Notes under the pieces: generated by a model
The model's input: only the letters and a program-made list of their open reading frames with translations
Database searches by the model: none
What the model was told of the DNA's origin: nothing
Source of the DNA: Halorubrum aethiopicum
Lineage (GTDB): Archaea > Halobacteriota > Halobacteria > Halobacteriales > Haloferacaceae
Reading direction: 5' to 3'
NCBI RefSeq assembly: GCF_001542905.1
Contig: NZ_LOAJ01000001.1
Location: 1,116,001-1,180,000, forward strand
Length of the DNA: 64,000 bases
Position numbers and translations under genes: made by a program
Part shown: piece by piece, positions 18,037 to 26,623 of the stretch
Layout: each line of letters opens with the position of its first letter
Numbering within the stretch: position 1 is the first letter of the stretch

Positions 18037-20283
18037 ATGAGTCTGTCCGAGCCGGACCACGAGCTCGTCGTCGCGGAGCTCGGCCGGGAGCCGACGGCGG
18101 CCGAGGCCGCGCTGTTCGAGAACCTCTGGAGCGAGCACTGCGCGTACCGCTCCTCGCGGCCCCTGCTGTCGGCGTTCGACAGCGAGGGCGACCAGGTCGT
18201 CGTCGGCCCCGGCGACGACGCCGCCGTGCTCGCGCTGCCGACCCCCGAGGCGGCCGACGCACCGGCCGGAGAGCGCGACGCCGACGACTACGGCGATACC
18301 TACGTCACGTTCGGGATCGAGAGCCACAACCACCCCTCCTACGTCGACCCGTTCGACGGCGCGGCCACCGGCGTCGGCGGCATCGTCCGCGACACGATGA
18401 GCATGGGCGCGTACCCGATCGCCCTGCTCGACTCGCTGTACTTCGGCGACTTCGGGAGCGAGGAGTCGCGGTACCTCTTCGAGGGCGTCGTCGAGGGGAT
18501 CTCCCACTACGGCAACTGTATCGGCGTCCCCACGGTCGGCGGCAGCGTCGCCTTCCACGACGGCTACGAGGGGAACCCGCTCGTCAACGTCGCCTGCGTC
18601 GGCGTCACCGACGCGGACCGGCTCGTCACCGCGACCGCAGAGGAGCCGGGCAACAAGCTGGTGCTCGTCGGCAACGCGACCGGCCGCGACGGGCTGGGCG
18701 GGGCCTCCTTCGCGAGCGAGGACCTCGCCGAGGACGCCGAGACCGAGGACCGCCCCGCGGTCCAGGTCGGCGACCCCTACGCCGAGAAGCGGCTGATCGA
18801 GTGTAACGAGGCGCTGGTCGACGAGGACCTCGTCGTCGCCGCGCGCGACCTCGGCGCGGCCGGCCTCGGCGGGGCCTCCTCCGAACTCGTCGCGAAGGGC
18901 GGGCTCGGCGCGGCGATCGACCTCGGGGCGGTCCACCAGCGCGAGCCGAACATGAACGCCTTAGAGATCCTGCTCGCGGAGAGCCAGGAGCGGATGTGTT
19001 ACGAGGTCGCCCCCGACGACGTCGACCGCGTGCGCGCGCTCGCAGAGCGGTTCGACCTCGGCTGTTCGGTCATCGGCGAGGTGACCGACGGCGACTACGT
19101 CTGTACGTTCGACGGCGAGACCGTCGTCGACGTCGACGCCGAGTTCCTCGCGGACGGCGCGCCCATGAACGACCTCCCGTCGACGGAGCCGGCCGAGCCG
19201 GAGCGCGACCTGCCCGAGCCCGACCTCGGGGACGCCTTCGAGGCGGTCGTCTCGGACCCCAACGCCGCCAGCAAGCGCTGGGTGTACCGCCAGTACGACC
19301 ACGAGGTCGGGACGCGGACCGCGATGAAGCCCGGCGACGACGCCGCGATCCTCGCGATGCGCGAGACGGCCGCGGGCGCGACTCCGGACGACCCGGAGCC
19401 CGTCGAGGACGGGGCCGGCGCGGCCGACGGTACCGACGACGCGACCGGCGTCGGGCTGGCGCTCTCCTCGGGCGCGAACCCCCGCTGGACGAGCGTCGCG
19501 CCCTACGACGGGGCGCGCGCGGTCGCGCTGGAGAACGCGACGAACCTCGCGGCGAAGGGCGCGGTCCCGCTCGCCGCCGTCGACTGCCTCAACGGCGGCA
19601 ACCCGGAGAAGCCGGACGTGTACGGCGGCTTCGAGGCGATCGTCGACGGGCTGGCGGACGCGTGTGCCGCCCTCGACGCGCCGGTCGTCGGCGGCAACGT
19701 CTCGCTGTACAACGACAGCGTCGAGGGGCCGATCCCGCCGACGCCGACGCTCGCGGTGCTCGGCACGCGCGCGGGCTACGACGCCCCGCCGGCCCGGCTC
19801 GACGGCGACGCCGCGGGCGACTCCGAACTCCTCGTCGTCGGCCACGCGGGCGACGGGCTCGGCGGCTCGGCGTACCTCGCGGCGGCCGGCGGGTCGGACC
19901 GGTTCCCGACGCTGCCCGAGGAGCCGGCGGCCGTCGTCTCGTCGCTCGCGGCGGTCGCGCGCCACGAGGCCACCCTCGCGAGCCACGACGCCAGCGACGG
20001 CGGGCTCGCGGTCGCGCTCGCGGAGCTCGTCGACGACGACGCGGGCGCGGACGTGTCGCTGCCGGACCGCGCGGCGGCCTTCGAGGAGACGCCGGGCCGG
20101 ATCGTCGTCCAGACGACCGACCCCGACGCGGTCGCCGATCTGGCCGGCGACCTCCCCGTCTTCCGGCTCGGGGAGGTGACAACGGACGGCACGCTGTCGC
20201 TGTCGGTCGGCGAGGAGTCGATCGCGGTCGACGCCGACGCGGTTCGGGAGCTCCGCGGCGTGATCGACCGCGAGCTGGCCTGA
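18037..20283 (+). CDS. purL: PurL, phosphoribosylformylglycinamidine synthase subunit II
   Basis: 748-residue short-form PurL, which converts FGAR to FGAM in purine synthesis together with PurQ and PurS. Hallmarks: [16 protein letters not shown] (residues about 28-43), [34 protein letters not shown] (split by residues about 90-115), and the second half with KPGDDAAIL and [16 protein letters not shown]. An acidic insertion ([16 protein letters not shown]) near residue 460 is typical for halophiles. The purQ and purS genes are not adjacent. It starts 90 bp after the repeat element. Confidence 0.97.
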   Translation: MSLSEPDHELVVAELGREPTAAEAALFENLWSEHCAYRSSRPLLSAFDSEGDQVVVGPGDDAAVLALPTPEAADAPAGERDADDYGDTYVTFGIESHNHPSYVDPFDGAATGVGGIVRDTMSMGAYPIALLDSLYFGDFGSEESRYLFEGVVEGISHYGNCIGVPTVGGSVAFHDGYEGNPLVNVACVGVTDADRLVTATAEEPGNKLVLVGNATGRDGLGGASFASEDLAEDAETEDRPAVQVGDPYAEKRLIECNEALVDEDLVVAARDLGAAGLGGASSELVAKGGLGAAIDLGAVHQREPNMNALEILLAESQERMCYEVAPDDVDRVRALAERFDLGCSVIGEVTDGDYVCTFDGETVVDVDAEFLADGAPMNDLPSTEPAEPERDLPEPDLGDAFEAVVSDPNAASKRWVYRQYDHEVGTRTAMKPGDDAAILAMRETAAGATPDDPEPVEDGAGAADGTDDATGVGLALSSGANPRWTSVAPYDGARAVALENATNLAAKGAVPLAAVDCLNGGNPEKPDVYGGFEAIVDGLADACAALDAPVVGGNVSLYNDSVEGPIPPTPTLAVLGTRAGYDAPPARLDGDAAGDSELLVVGHAGDGLGGSAYLAAAGGSDRFPTLPEEPAAVVSSLAAVARHEATLASHDASDGGLAVALAELVDDDAGADVSLPDRAAAFEETPGRIVVQTTDPDAVADLAGDLPVFRLGEVTTDGTLSLSVGEESIAVDADAVRELRGVIDRELA

Positions 20284-20364
20284 AACGGGCGTACTCGTTC
20301 CTCCTCGAGCGCTTCGCATCTGCCGGTCGGCCGCCCCTCCCGAGAGCCGCCGCGAACGACACGC

Positions 20365-20387
20365 TTTTAGGTTCTCCTAAAATATAT
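20365..20387 (+). promoter_or_regulatory. Inverted repeat TTTTAGG-N4-CCTAAAA overlapping the TATA region of the ABC ATPase gene
   Basis: Perfect 7-bp arms at 20365-20371 and 20376-20382 are immediately followed by the TATA-like AATATAT (20381-20387), 45 bp before the ATG at 20432. The TTAGG/CCTAA half sites resemble binding sites of DtxR/IdeR-type metal-dependent repressors. A regulator bound here would block TBP/TFB access. Identity of the regulator is inference. Confidence 0.6.
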
Positions 20388-20431
20388 GGCCCCAACCACC
20401 GGACGCCGCTTCGATCGGCGTCCGAACGCAC

Positions 20432-21625
20432 ATGGCTCACTCACAAGGGACGGACTCACGACAGGCGACGGATCGCGCGGGCGGCGCGTCGACCGCCTCG
20501 GCAGGGACGGACCGGTCCGCCGCGGAGGCCCCGTCGGACGGGTCGGACCCCGGCGACGGGGCAGATCCCGTGTTGACGCTCTCGGACGTCTCGAAGGAGT
20601 TCGGCCCCGAGCGCGCCGTCGACGAGGTCTCCCTCGAGGTCCGCTCGGGGGAACTGCTCACCTTCCTCGGTCCCTCGGGCTGCGGGAAGACCACCACCCT
20701 CCGGATGATCGCGGGCCTCGAGGAGCCGACGACGGGGTCGATCGCGCTCGCCGGCGAGACGGTCGCGGAGGCGGACGCCGGACGGGCGTTCGTCGAGCCC
20801 GAGCGCCGCGACGTGGGGATCGTCTTCCAGAACTTCGCGCTCTTCCCGCACCTCACGGTGCGCGAGAACATCGCGTTCGGGCTGGAAGCGGACGGGGCGG
20901 AGGCCGACGCCCGCGTCGACGAGCTGCTCGACCTCGTCGAGATGACCGAACACGGCGGGAAGACGCCCGACCAGCTCTCCGGCGGGCAGAAACAGCGCGT
21001 CGCGCTGGCGCGGTCGCTCGCGCCCGAGCCCGACGTCCTCCTCCTCGACGAGCCCTTCTCGAACCTCGACGTGCGCCTGCGCGTCGAGATGCGCGAGGAG
21101 GTCCGCCGCATCCTGAAGGCGGCGGGCGTCACCGCCGTCTCCGTCACCCACGACCAGGAGGAGGCGCTCTCCATCTCCGACCGCGTCGCCGTGATGAACG
21201 ACGGCTCCATCGAGCAGGTGGGCCGCCCCGAGACCGTCTTCGAGCGGCCCGAGTCGAAGTTCGTCGCCTCCTTCCTCGGCCGGGCCTCCTTCCTCGAGGG
21301 GAGCCTCCGGGAGGGACAGGTCGAGACCGGCGTCGGCCGGTTCAACGCCGCCACGCTGGAGGGGTATGACACCACCTACGACGGCGCGCCCGTCGACGTG
21401 CTCGTCCGCCCCGACGACCTGCGGGCGACGCCCGCCGACGAGGACGTCGCCGACGGCGTCGTCGTCTCCAGACAGTACGTCGGTCCCTCGTTCATCTACC
21501 GGGTCGAACTCGACTCCGGCGAGGCGGTCCACTGTCTCCACAACCACGTCGAGGAGTTCGAGCTCGACCAGCCGGTGAGCATCGACCTCATCGCCGACCA
21601 CCCGCTGGCGTGGTATCCGCGGTAG
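20432..21625 (+). CDS. ABC transporter ATP-binding protein with TOBE domain (CUT1/ferric type)
   Basis: 397 residues. A 45-residue Ser/Asp-rich N-terminal extension precedes the ATPase: Walker A GPSGCGKTT (80-88), Q-loop FQNFALFPH, signature LSGGQKQRVALARSL, Walker B VLLLDEPFSNLD, and the H-loop VTHDQEEAL. A TOBE-type region follows (VLVRPDDLRATPADED and VHCLHNHVEEFELDQPV). The organisation matches ATPases of ferric iron, sugar or polyamine importers. No permease or binding-protein gene is next to it. The inverted repeat in its promoter suggests metal (iron or manganese) control and therefore a ferric importer role, which is inference. Confidence 0.88.
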   Translation: MAHSQGTDSRQATDRAGGASTASAGTDRSAAEAPSDGSDPGDGADPVLTLSDVSKEFGPERAVDEVSLEVRSGELLTFLGPSGCGKTTTLRMIAGLEEPTTGSIALAGETVAEADAGRAFVEPERRDVGIVFQNFALFPHLTVRENIAFGLEADGAEADARVDELLDLVEMTEHGGKTPDQLSGGQKQRVALARSLAPEPDVLLLDEPFSNLDVRLRVEMREEVRRILKAAGVTAVSVTHDQEEALSISDRVAVMNDGSIEQVGRPETVFERPESKFVASFLGRASFLEGSLREGQVETGVGRFNAATLEGYDTTYDGAPVDVLVRPDDLRATPADEDVADGVVVSRQYVGPSFIYRVELDSGEAVHCLHNHVEEFELDQPVSIDLIADHPLAWYPR

Positions 21626-21671
21626 ACGTTCGGAAAAGCCGTTCCTCGACCGCTCTTTGCTCCTCCAGCGT

Positions 21672-21818
21672 CTAGATCAGCAGCGCCGGCAGCACGTACG
21701 CGAGGAGGAGTCCGACGAGGGTGACGGCCGCGCCGATGCCGACCTCGCGGCCCCCGAACTCCTGCATCGGGGCGGTCACGCGCTTCTCCGGGTCGGGTTC
21801 GTGGGAGTGGTCGTCCAT
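21672..21818 (-). CDS. Small haloarchaeal membrane protein (48 aa)
   Basis: ATG at 21818-21816, TAG at 21674-21672. The peptide starts MDDHSHEPDPEKRVTAPMQE and ends in a single hydrophobic segment VGIGAAVTLVGLLLAYVLP. The layout (acidic His-rich head, PMQEF motif, one C-terminal TM) recurs in short conserved haloarchaeal proteins; I do not know a function. It is too short to be found by length filters and converges on the ABC ATPase gene. Confidence 0.7.
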   Translation of the reverse strand: MDDHSHEPDPEKRVTAPMQEFGGREVGIGAAVTLVGLLLAYVLPALLI

Positions 21819-21924
21819 GCCCGGGAGTGTGATCGCCGGATACAAAAACGCATCTGAACGGGAGCGACTTGGGATTGGCGTCGATCTGGGGCGTCACGGA
21901 GGTTTTAGGAAGAATTTCACGGCT

Positions 21925-22461
21925 TCAGCTGTGGGTGGAATTCGATTCGAAGGATTCCAGCCTCCTGACGATCTTCGTGTATAGATCCGGAGCGATGTAC
22001 CACCCGCGTTCGATCATCGCGTCGATCGTCTCGCGACCCTCCTCGGCGGACAGATCCCCTCGCTTCACCACCGAGAGGACGACGTACGCGGTGCCGCGCG
22101 TCTCGACGCCCTCGACTTCCGCGGCCGAGCGACCAGCCGCCTCGTCCATCACCGCGATGCCGTCGCGCGCGTCGGCACACGCCAGCACCGCGATGTCGGC
22201 GTCGCTTAAACCCGAGTGTCGATCCAATCGCGTCGCGATCATGGAGTCGTCGAAGTCGGTCTCGACGATCTCGAACTGTCCCCTCTCGACCGCCTGCTCG
22301 ATCCGGCGCGCGTCGTCGTAGCCCGCGTCGATCCCCTCGGTCACGACCTCGCGGTACACCGGCTCAGGGACGAGTCGGGGTTCCGAAAGGGTCTCGACGA
22401 CCGCGATCCGTTCCGCTTTCGCGAGGTAGATCAGCGGGGTCGCGTCGAAGACCCAACTCAC
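21925..22461 (-). CDS. PIN-domain toxin-like protein (DUF3368 family)
   Basis: 178 residues starting MSWVFDATPLIYLAKAERIA, the PIN-domain first aspartate in the DUF3368 form. Further acidic residues lie in LSDADIAVLACADARDGIAV and VMDEAAGRSAAE, consistent with the metal-binding cluster of VapC-type ribonucleases. The start codon overlaps the stop of the upstream UPF0175 gene (22458-22461), the standard antitoxin-toxin arrangement. It probably cleaves a specific RNA. Complete and apparently intact. Confidence 0.85.
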   Translation of the reverse strand: MSWVFDATPLIYLAKAERIAVVETLSEPRLVPEPVYREVVTEGIDAGYDDARRIEQAVERGQFEIVETDFDDSMIATRLDRHSGLSDADIAVLACADARDGIAVMDEAAGRSAAEVEGVETRGTAYVVLSVVKRGDLSAEEGRETIDAMIERGWYIAPDLYTKIVRRLESFESNSTHS

Positions 22462-22748
22462 AGGTCCTCGAGGTCGGCTTCGAGCTGGTCACCCGAGACC
22501 CACGCGATGTCGGCCCCCTCGACCAGTCGTGCGAACTCCCAGACCGACAGGTCCGCGAGTTCGGCGGCCCTGGTGAGTGAGACCTCGCCGTCGGTGAATC
22601 GGTCGAGCGCGCGCTCTCTACGCCACTCCTCGAGCCCCTCCGAGAGGAGTTTCCTGACCGCCGTGCTCCGGTCGAGACGTTCGGACTCGAGGTACGCCTC
22701 GAGTTCGGCTTCGAGGTCTTCGGGGACCCGCGTGGAGATGGTGGGCAT
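22458..22748 (-). CDS. UPF0175 family antitoxin
   Basis: 96 residues starting MPTISTRVPEDLEAELEAYL, a ribbon-helix-helix-like N-terminus (LDRSTAVRKLLSEGLEEW), followed by the UPF0175 helix-turn-helix region (FTDGEVSLTRAAELADLSVW). It pairs with the DUF3368 PIN protein, overlapping it by 4 bp. It should repress its own promoter, which lies in the 147-bp gap to the divergent RHH gene at 22896. Confidence 0.83.
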   Translation of the reverse strand: MPTISTRVPEDLEAELEAYLESERLDRSTAVRKLLSEGLEEWRRERALDRFTDGEVSLTRAAELADLSVWEFARLVEGADIAWVSGDQLEADLEDL

Positions 22749-22895
22749 GTTGTTTGCTATGTGTACGATGTATTCATAGGTTTCGGGACTCGCTTGTGCG
22801 CCTGCCTGTCGGAGTACTCGATCGACTTGATGCCGAGAACCGGATCGAACGTCGGCCGGGTGTGATTTATATGACCGCGAGAGCAATACACACGT

Positions 22896-23186
22896 ATGTT
22901 AGAAGCGGGTACGAACGACGTCGATTCCGACGACCCCGAGACTACGACGATCAACGTTCGGGTCACCGAGCGGCAGTTGGCGGAGATCGACGCGGTCTGG
23001 AAGGAGGAAGGCTACACCTCCCGAAGCGAGTTCCTCCGCCACGCGATCCGGGACGCGACGGAACATCCCGGTGCGTCACGCGGCATGCTGGCGAGCATCG
23101 CCGCCGAGGAGTATGCGATGCGGAAAGGGGAGCACGACTCCATTTCCCGTGAAGACGTTCTCGAGATGATCGATGACGGAGAGTGA
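22896..23186 (+). CDS. Ribbon-helix-helix antitoxin
   Basis: 96 residues. The RHH core is TTTINVRVTERQLAEIDAVW followed by EEGYTSRSEFLRHAIRDATE; the C-terminal tail (YAMRKGEHDSISREDVLEMI) would bind a RelE/ParE toxin. It overlaps the downstream toxin frame by 14 bp. It is preceded by a plausible TATA stretch (TGATTTATATG at about 22861-22871), about 25 bp before the ATG. The gene itself is intact although its toxin partner is broken. Confidence 0.85.
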   Translation: MLEAGTNDVDSDDPETTTINVRVTERQLAEIDAVWKEEGYTSRSEFLRHAIRDATEHPGASRGMLASIAAEEYAMRKGEHDSISREDVLEMIDDGE

Positions 23187-23463
23187 CGACTGGACGTGGG
23201 AGTTTCGCCCGCCCGCCGCTCGGGCGTTTGAGGGGCTCGATCCGGCGATCCAGCGGCGCATCGTCTCGAAACTCGACGAGATCGTGACGGACGAGTGGCG
23301 GGAGCCGCCGGCGTACGTCGAACCGTTGTCGGGCGTTCTGTACAGCCAGATCCGATCGGTGACTTCCGTTTGGAAGCTGCGGTAGACCATGAAAGTGAGA
23401 CGGTGTTGATCTACGACATCGAGAATCGGCCGAGATATGTCAGAAAATATATTAATTTGGAAT
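23173..23463 (+). pseudogene. RelE/ParE-family toxin, frameshifted
   Basis: The reading frame from ATG 23173 encodes a normal RelE-type N-terminus (WTWEFRPPAARAFEGLDPAI, RIVSKLDEIVTDEW, EPLSG) and then turns into SVTSVWKLR and stops at 23385. In another frame the expected continuation is present: IGDFRLEAAVDHESETVLIY, then DIENRPRYVRK. Joining the two requires one extra base near 23353-23356, so a 1-bp deletion is inferred. The second frame has no stop at the usual end and runs on into the antisense 3' end of the next gene. Only a truncated 70-aa product is predicted as it stands. Confidence 0.8.
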
Positions 23464-24225
23464 CTACTCAGAAGTCTCTTCTTCCTCGAAGATGCTCTCT
23501 CCACCAACTCTCTGTGAGTCACTGAATGCCTCTACGGTGAAGCTGGTATCCGGAATCGAGGGTGTTCCCTCATCTAGGATCGATTCCGAAGCAATCACAC
23601 GTGCGATAATATCAACTGAATCGCCTGGAGTAAGCTTCACGTACCCTGCCTTCTCAATCATGTTGTACCCAGTCGCGCCGGGATGCTTTCTGATGCTTTG
23701 CTGCCCAGTCGTGCTTCCAAAGGTGGGTCCACTACTGGGGACTGAGTTTCGCCCGATCACACCAAATTCTCCAACAGATAAGCTATTCGCATCTCCAGCT
23801 GGAACTGCAATAAATTGGAAATCAATTCCAGCAGGGACTGTGAGACTCGCTTCACTTGCCGCATTTCCGCTTGCCTGTGTAGTCAGATCGTTATTCGAGA
23901 GCGGGTTCTCTAATTGAATATATAGAGTTTCAGAGCCTTGGTTTTTAATCGTGAATGCCGGACGTGACTCCGTCACTCCAACATTGACTCCTTCTCCACC
24001 CTTCGCTGTATCTGATGCAAAATCAATAGACAGCGTCCCTCCTGAATCGCTCACAAATGGCGAATCCGTATTTCCAATAAGACCGACGTATGCATCTCCA
24101 TCTCCTGCTACGTCAACCTGATAACTTCGATCACTACGAACACTAGTCACTGCGCCTGTGCCTATCGCAGCCGAACTTCCCGTAGCCAATGCACCTGCGC
24201 CGATAATGAACTTGCGTCGTTCCAT
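23464..24225 (-). CDS. DUF1102-like secreted protein, paralog A
   Basis: 253 residues from MERRKFIIGAGALATGSSAA, an RR-containing signal peptide. The mature start has DRSYQVDVAGDGDAYVGLIG, the motif shared by all DUF1102-like paralogs here. It ends in a short acidic tail (FEEEETSE). The coding sequence is AT-richer than its neighbours, suggesting acquisition. An in-frame ATG 87 bp upstream (24312) gives a 29-residue extension MGDVERPGVTRDV that is conserved in paralog C, so the true start is uncertain; the shorter form places the signal peptide at the N-terminus. Likely processed by the SipW-type peptidase at 30189. Confidence 0.75.
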   Translation of the reverse strand: MERRKFIIGAGALATGSSAAIGTGAVTSVRSDRSYQVDVAGDGDAYVGLIGNTDSPFVSDSGGTLSIDFASDTAKGGEGVNVGVTESRPAFTIKNQGSETLYIQLENPLSNNDLTTQASGNAASEASLTVPAGIDFQFIAVPAGDANSLSVGEFGVIGRNSVPSSGPTFGSTTGQQSIRKHPGATGYNMIEKAGYVKLTPGDSVDIIARVIASESILDEGTPSIPDTSFTVEAFSDSQRVGGESIFEEEETSE

Positions 24226-24335
24226 GGTTGGTCTACCTCTGTTACCGCACGCGACCCGCGTTCGGGGACACGAGACATCTCGCGTCACCCCGGGTCGCTC
24301 TACATCACCCATGGGACGTATCCCCCTTCGTTATG
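24226..24335 (-). promoter_or_regulatory. Conserved 110-bp leader of DUF1102 paralog A
   Basis: Read on the minus strand this begins with CATAACGA (24328-24335), has an ATG 16 bp later (24312), a 19-bp block identical to paralog C's leader (24285-24303), a potential 6-bp hairpin with loop ATGT (24269-24284), and then the signal-peptide ATG 103 bp after the element. The same layout and spacing occurs at 26514-26623. The remaining upstream gap to 24593 contains several CTGAA/TTCAG and GACCCAGA repeats and no gene. Confidence 0.65.
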
Positions 24336-24593
24336 AGTCATCAGAAGGAGTTCTGGGTCGTGCTGAACGTTCTCTGGGTCGATCTGAAGTCGTTCTGGAC
24401 CATGCTGAACTCGGCTCGATCGACGTTTGAACCCCTTTCAGGCGATCCTTTCGAGAGTACTGTCCGATAGCTCAGTCTTGTTGGGTCAGTGAGGTCAGAA
24501 AACTACTATCAGCTGACACGGATGTCTCTGCTTCAGTGATTTACCGTATGGTCCGTTTCTGATGAATAGAGCTATGCGGTAGAAATTCGCCGA

Positions 24594-25439
24594 TCAGTCC
24601 GTTTCACAACTCGGGGGATCGTCCTGTTCTTGACCGGGCCCTCCATTGTTGGGCTGATCGAGATCACATTGCTCCGCGCTCCACTGTGGATGGACGTACA
24701 CGGTACCGTTGAGTGTGATGCCGACGATAGTATCTCCACTCCCCAACTGGCCCCGGATCTTCTGTTTCGTGTTGATCTCCACGCCCTCACGTACTGTTAC
24801 TTCGTTGCCGCCACCACGTTCGGAACCGAGTAGATAGACGTCAACTGTTTCCATCCTATCTTCTCCGAGTATCTCGGCGTTTCCACCACCGGAGAAATCT
24901 ACCGGGCTCGAGCTGCCGCTGATCGCTTCTTCGCCGTCGCCTTCTTCGCCGTCGCCTTCTTCGCCATCTCCGTCATCATCCTCTTCGCGTTTGATCGAGA
25001 ATCGTCGCGTCTCCGTATCGCCGAATAACTGCGCTGTGACACCGCTTCCCTCTACGGTGACCGTTATTTCAATATCGGCGTGATCGCCAGGTGCGATCCC
25101 CGTGACGGGAGCTTTGATCGCTAGATGATCTCCGGTTCCGATCTCGTCCTGAGTATAGCTAACCTCGCCCAGCACGTCCTTTCCTTCTCCTACCGTGACG
25201 TCGACGATCGAGATGTTCTCATTGAAACGGTTCTCCACTCGGACGAGGGTGATCTCACTTCCGTCCGTAACCGTTGTCCCGTCGTTCGGCGTATCGTACC
25301 CCACGAACGCCTGCTCGTCGCTCACGATGTCCACCGACACCCCCCGCTCCGCCTCCATGCTGCTGAACGCTCCGGTGCCGACGCTCAGCGCGCCGGAGCT
25401 CGCGCCGCCGCAAAGCAGGATGAAGCGTCGTCGTTTCAT
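24594..25439 (-). CDS. DUF1102-like secreted protein with acidic repeat, paralog B
   Basis: 281 residues. A signal peptide MKRRRFILLCGGASSGALSV is followed by MEAERGVSVDIVSDEQAFVG, the shared DUF1102-like mature start. A beta-rich domain of about 100 residues follows, then a tandem acidic repeat (EEGDGEEGDGEE, near residue 160), and a C-terminal region (GNAEILGEDRMETVDVYLLG, YVHPQWSAEQCDLDQ) ending with two cysteines that could form a disulfide. It follows paralog A's promoter region on the same strand. Function unknown; probably a surface structural protein. Confidence 0.7.
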   Translation of the reverse strand: MKRRRFILLCGGASSGALSVGTGAFSSMEAERGVSVDIVSDEQAFVGYDTPNDGTTVTDGSEITLVRVENRFNENISIVDVTVGEGKDVLGEVSYTQDEIGTGDHLAIKAPVTGIAPGDHADIEITVTVEGSGVTAQLFGDTETRRFSIKREEDDDGDGEEGDGEEGDGEEAISGSSSPVDFSGGGNAEILGEDRMETVDVYLLGSERGGGNEVTVREGVEINTKQKIRGQLGSGDTIVGITLNGTVYVHPQWSAEQCDLDQPNNGGPGQEQDDPPSCETD

Positions 25440-25491
25440 GTCGAGTGACCCCCTCTCATACGTTCCATCGTCTCCTACCCCTATCGTTATG
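25440..25491 (-). promoter_or_regulatory. CATAACGA promoter element and overlapping mini-ORF of paralog B
   Basis: CATAACGA lies at 25484-25491 (minus strand), and an ATG (25468-25466) starts 16 bp after it, exactly as in paralogs A and C. Here that ATG opens a 10-codon frame (MERMRGGHST) whose TGA overlaps the gene's own ATG (ATGA), an arrangement that could couple translation. The main ATG lies 45 bp after the element. Confidence 0.5.
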
Positions 25492-25579
25492 CGGTCCCGG
25501 AAGACCGGTACGCGCTCCCTGAAATCGGCTCAGGCGTCGATCACCCGCTCCGAGATCCGACCTATCCCTTCCGTCCGGC

Positions 25580-26158
25580 TCACTGAAGCTCCGGCGGCTC
25601 CTCGAGTTCCCCGACCTTCATCTCCGCGGTGTAGTACTTGTGCGCGATCGCGGAGAACATGAACGCGACCACGATCGCGAGGGTCCACGCGAGCGGCGGG
25701 AGCAGAGTAAAGGGCCACGCGCCCACCCACACCGCGGCCACGAGCGCGAGCGCGACCCCCGATAACCCGATGTAGTACTCGCTCCAGGGGATCTCCTTCC
25801 CCTCGACCACGTCCATGTACAGATCGATGTTCTGGAGCGCGACCGTGGGCTCGACCACCCCGCGGTCCTTGTTGAAATCGACGACGCCGGCGCGATCCAT
25901 CTTCGGGAGGTGTGACTGCTGGAGCGCGGTGTACACGCGCTTGCGGTCGCTGCCCGTGATCTCCGCCATGTCGACGTCGTTCTCCCAGGCCGCGATCTGC
26001 TCGGCCATGTCGCCGATCTCCATCGTCTCCTCCTCTCGTTTCAACAGATGCACCGCGAACCGTCGTCGCTGGTTCGCGAGCACGTCGTACAGCTCGTCGT
26101 CGGAGATGTCGACTCCGACGTCAGAGGGCCCCCCGTCGATCTGCTGTGCCGACGCCAT
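25580..26158 (-). CDS. Membrane-anchored winged-helix protein (DUF7344-like)
   Basis: About 192 residues from MASAQQIDGG; an ATG 15 bp upstream (26173) is also possible. Residues about 15-110 form a winged-helix domain (ISDDELYDVLANQRRRFAVH, MAEQIAAWENDVDMAEITGS, RKRVYTALQQSHLPKMDRAG), the haloarchaeal DUF7344 pattern. Two adjacent transmembrane segments follow (YIGLSGVALALVAAVWVGAW and LAWTLAIVVAFMFSAIAHKY). A DNA-binding domain tethered to the membrane suggests a local regulator of the surrounding surface-protein genes; this is inference from position. It is divergent from DUF1102 paralog C. Confidence 0.75.
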   Translation of the reverse strand: MASAQQIDGGPSDVGVDISDDELYDVLANQRRRFAVHLLKREEETMEIGDMAEQIAAWENDVDMAEITGSDRKRVYTALQQSHLPKMDRAGVVDFNKDRGVVEPTVALQNIDLYMDVVEGKEIPWSEYYIGLSGVALALVAAVWVGAWPFTLLPPLAWTLAIVVAFMFSAIAHKYYTAEMKVGELEEPPELQ

Positions 26159-26417
26159 TTCTGTCAGACACATATGATCCCGCCAACATAAATCCTCGGG
26201 TCGTGATAACCCAGTGAGGGTTTTCACGGACTGAAACGGAACCGTCGTTGAAAGTCTGAAACGCGTAATTCTCGGGTATAGCTGTGTGTTGGGGTTGTTA
26301 TTCGAACTGATTATGAGAATCTCGGGACACGAGAACGCGATGAAATTTCTGTTTAGTTATGTATTTTGGAACGCAGATCCGCCCTTCAGACCGATCGTGA
26401 ACGGTGAGTGAGTGGTC

Positions 26418-26434
26418 TTCAGACTGGGTCTGAA
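26418..26434. promoter_or_regulatory. Perfect palindrome TTCAGAC-TGG-GTCTGAA
   Basis: 7-bp arms separated by 3 bp lie in the 465-bp divergent region 26159-26623 between the winged-helix gene and DUF1102 paralog C. Single arms recur nearby (ACTGAAAC at 26231, TCTGAA at 26257, TTCAGAC at 26385, CTTCAG at 26481). A dimeric regulator, possibly the adjacent winged-helix protein, could bind here. The rest of the gap shows no gene. Confidence 0.5.
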
Positions 26435-26513
26435 ACGGTCGAACAATCGTTCAGGGAGAGGTGGATGGGAGTCGAGCGATCTTCAGTCCGACCCGGAACT
26501 GTTTCTGGAAATT

Positions 26514-26623
26514 CATAACGATATTGGATAGGCTCTATGAGCGTAGTAGAGCGACCCGGGGTGATGCGGGATGTCCCGCGTCGGCGGCCCGCGGGTCGTG
26601 TGCGGTCAACGAGGCAATTAACT
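26514..26623 (+). promoter_or_regulatory. Conserved 110-bp leader of DUF1102 paralog C
   Basis: CATAACGA at 26514-26521, an ATG 16 bp later (26537), the 19-bp identical block (26546-26564), a potential hairpin (26565-26580) with the same ATGT loop as paralog A, and the signal-peptide ATG 103 bp after the element. In the stem, one A-T pair of paralog A is a G-C pair here, a compensatory change. Confidence 0.65.

Noticed and set aside
23295-23525. Separate small gene in the second toxin frame
   Set aside because: Its first residues are not protein-like and the rest is the displaced C-terminal half of the RelE-type toxin, so it is a frameshift product.
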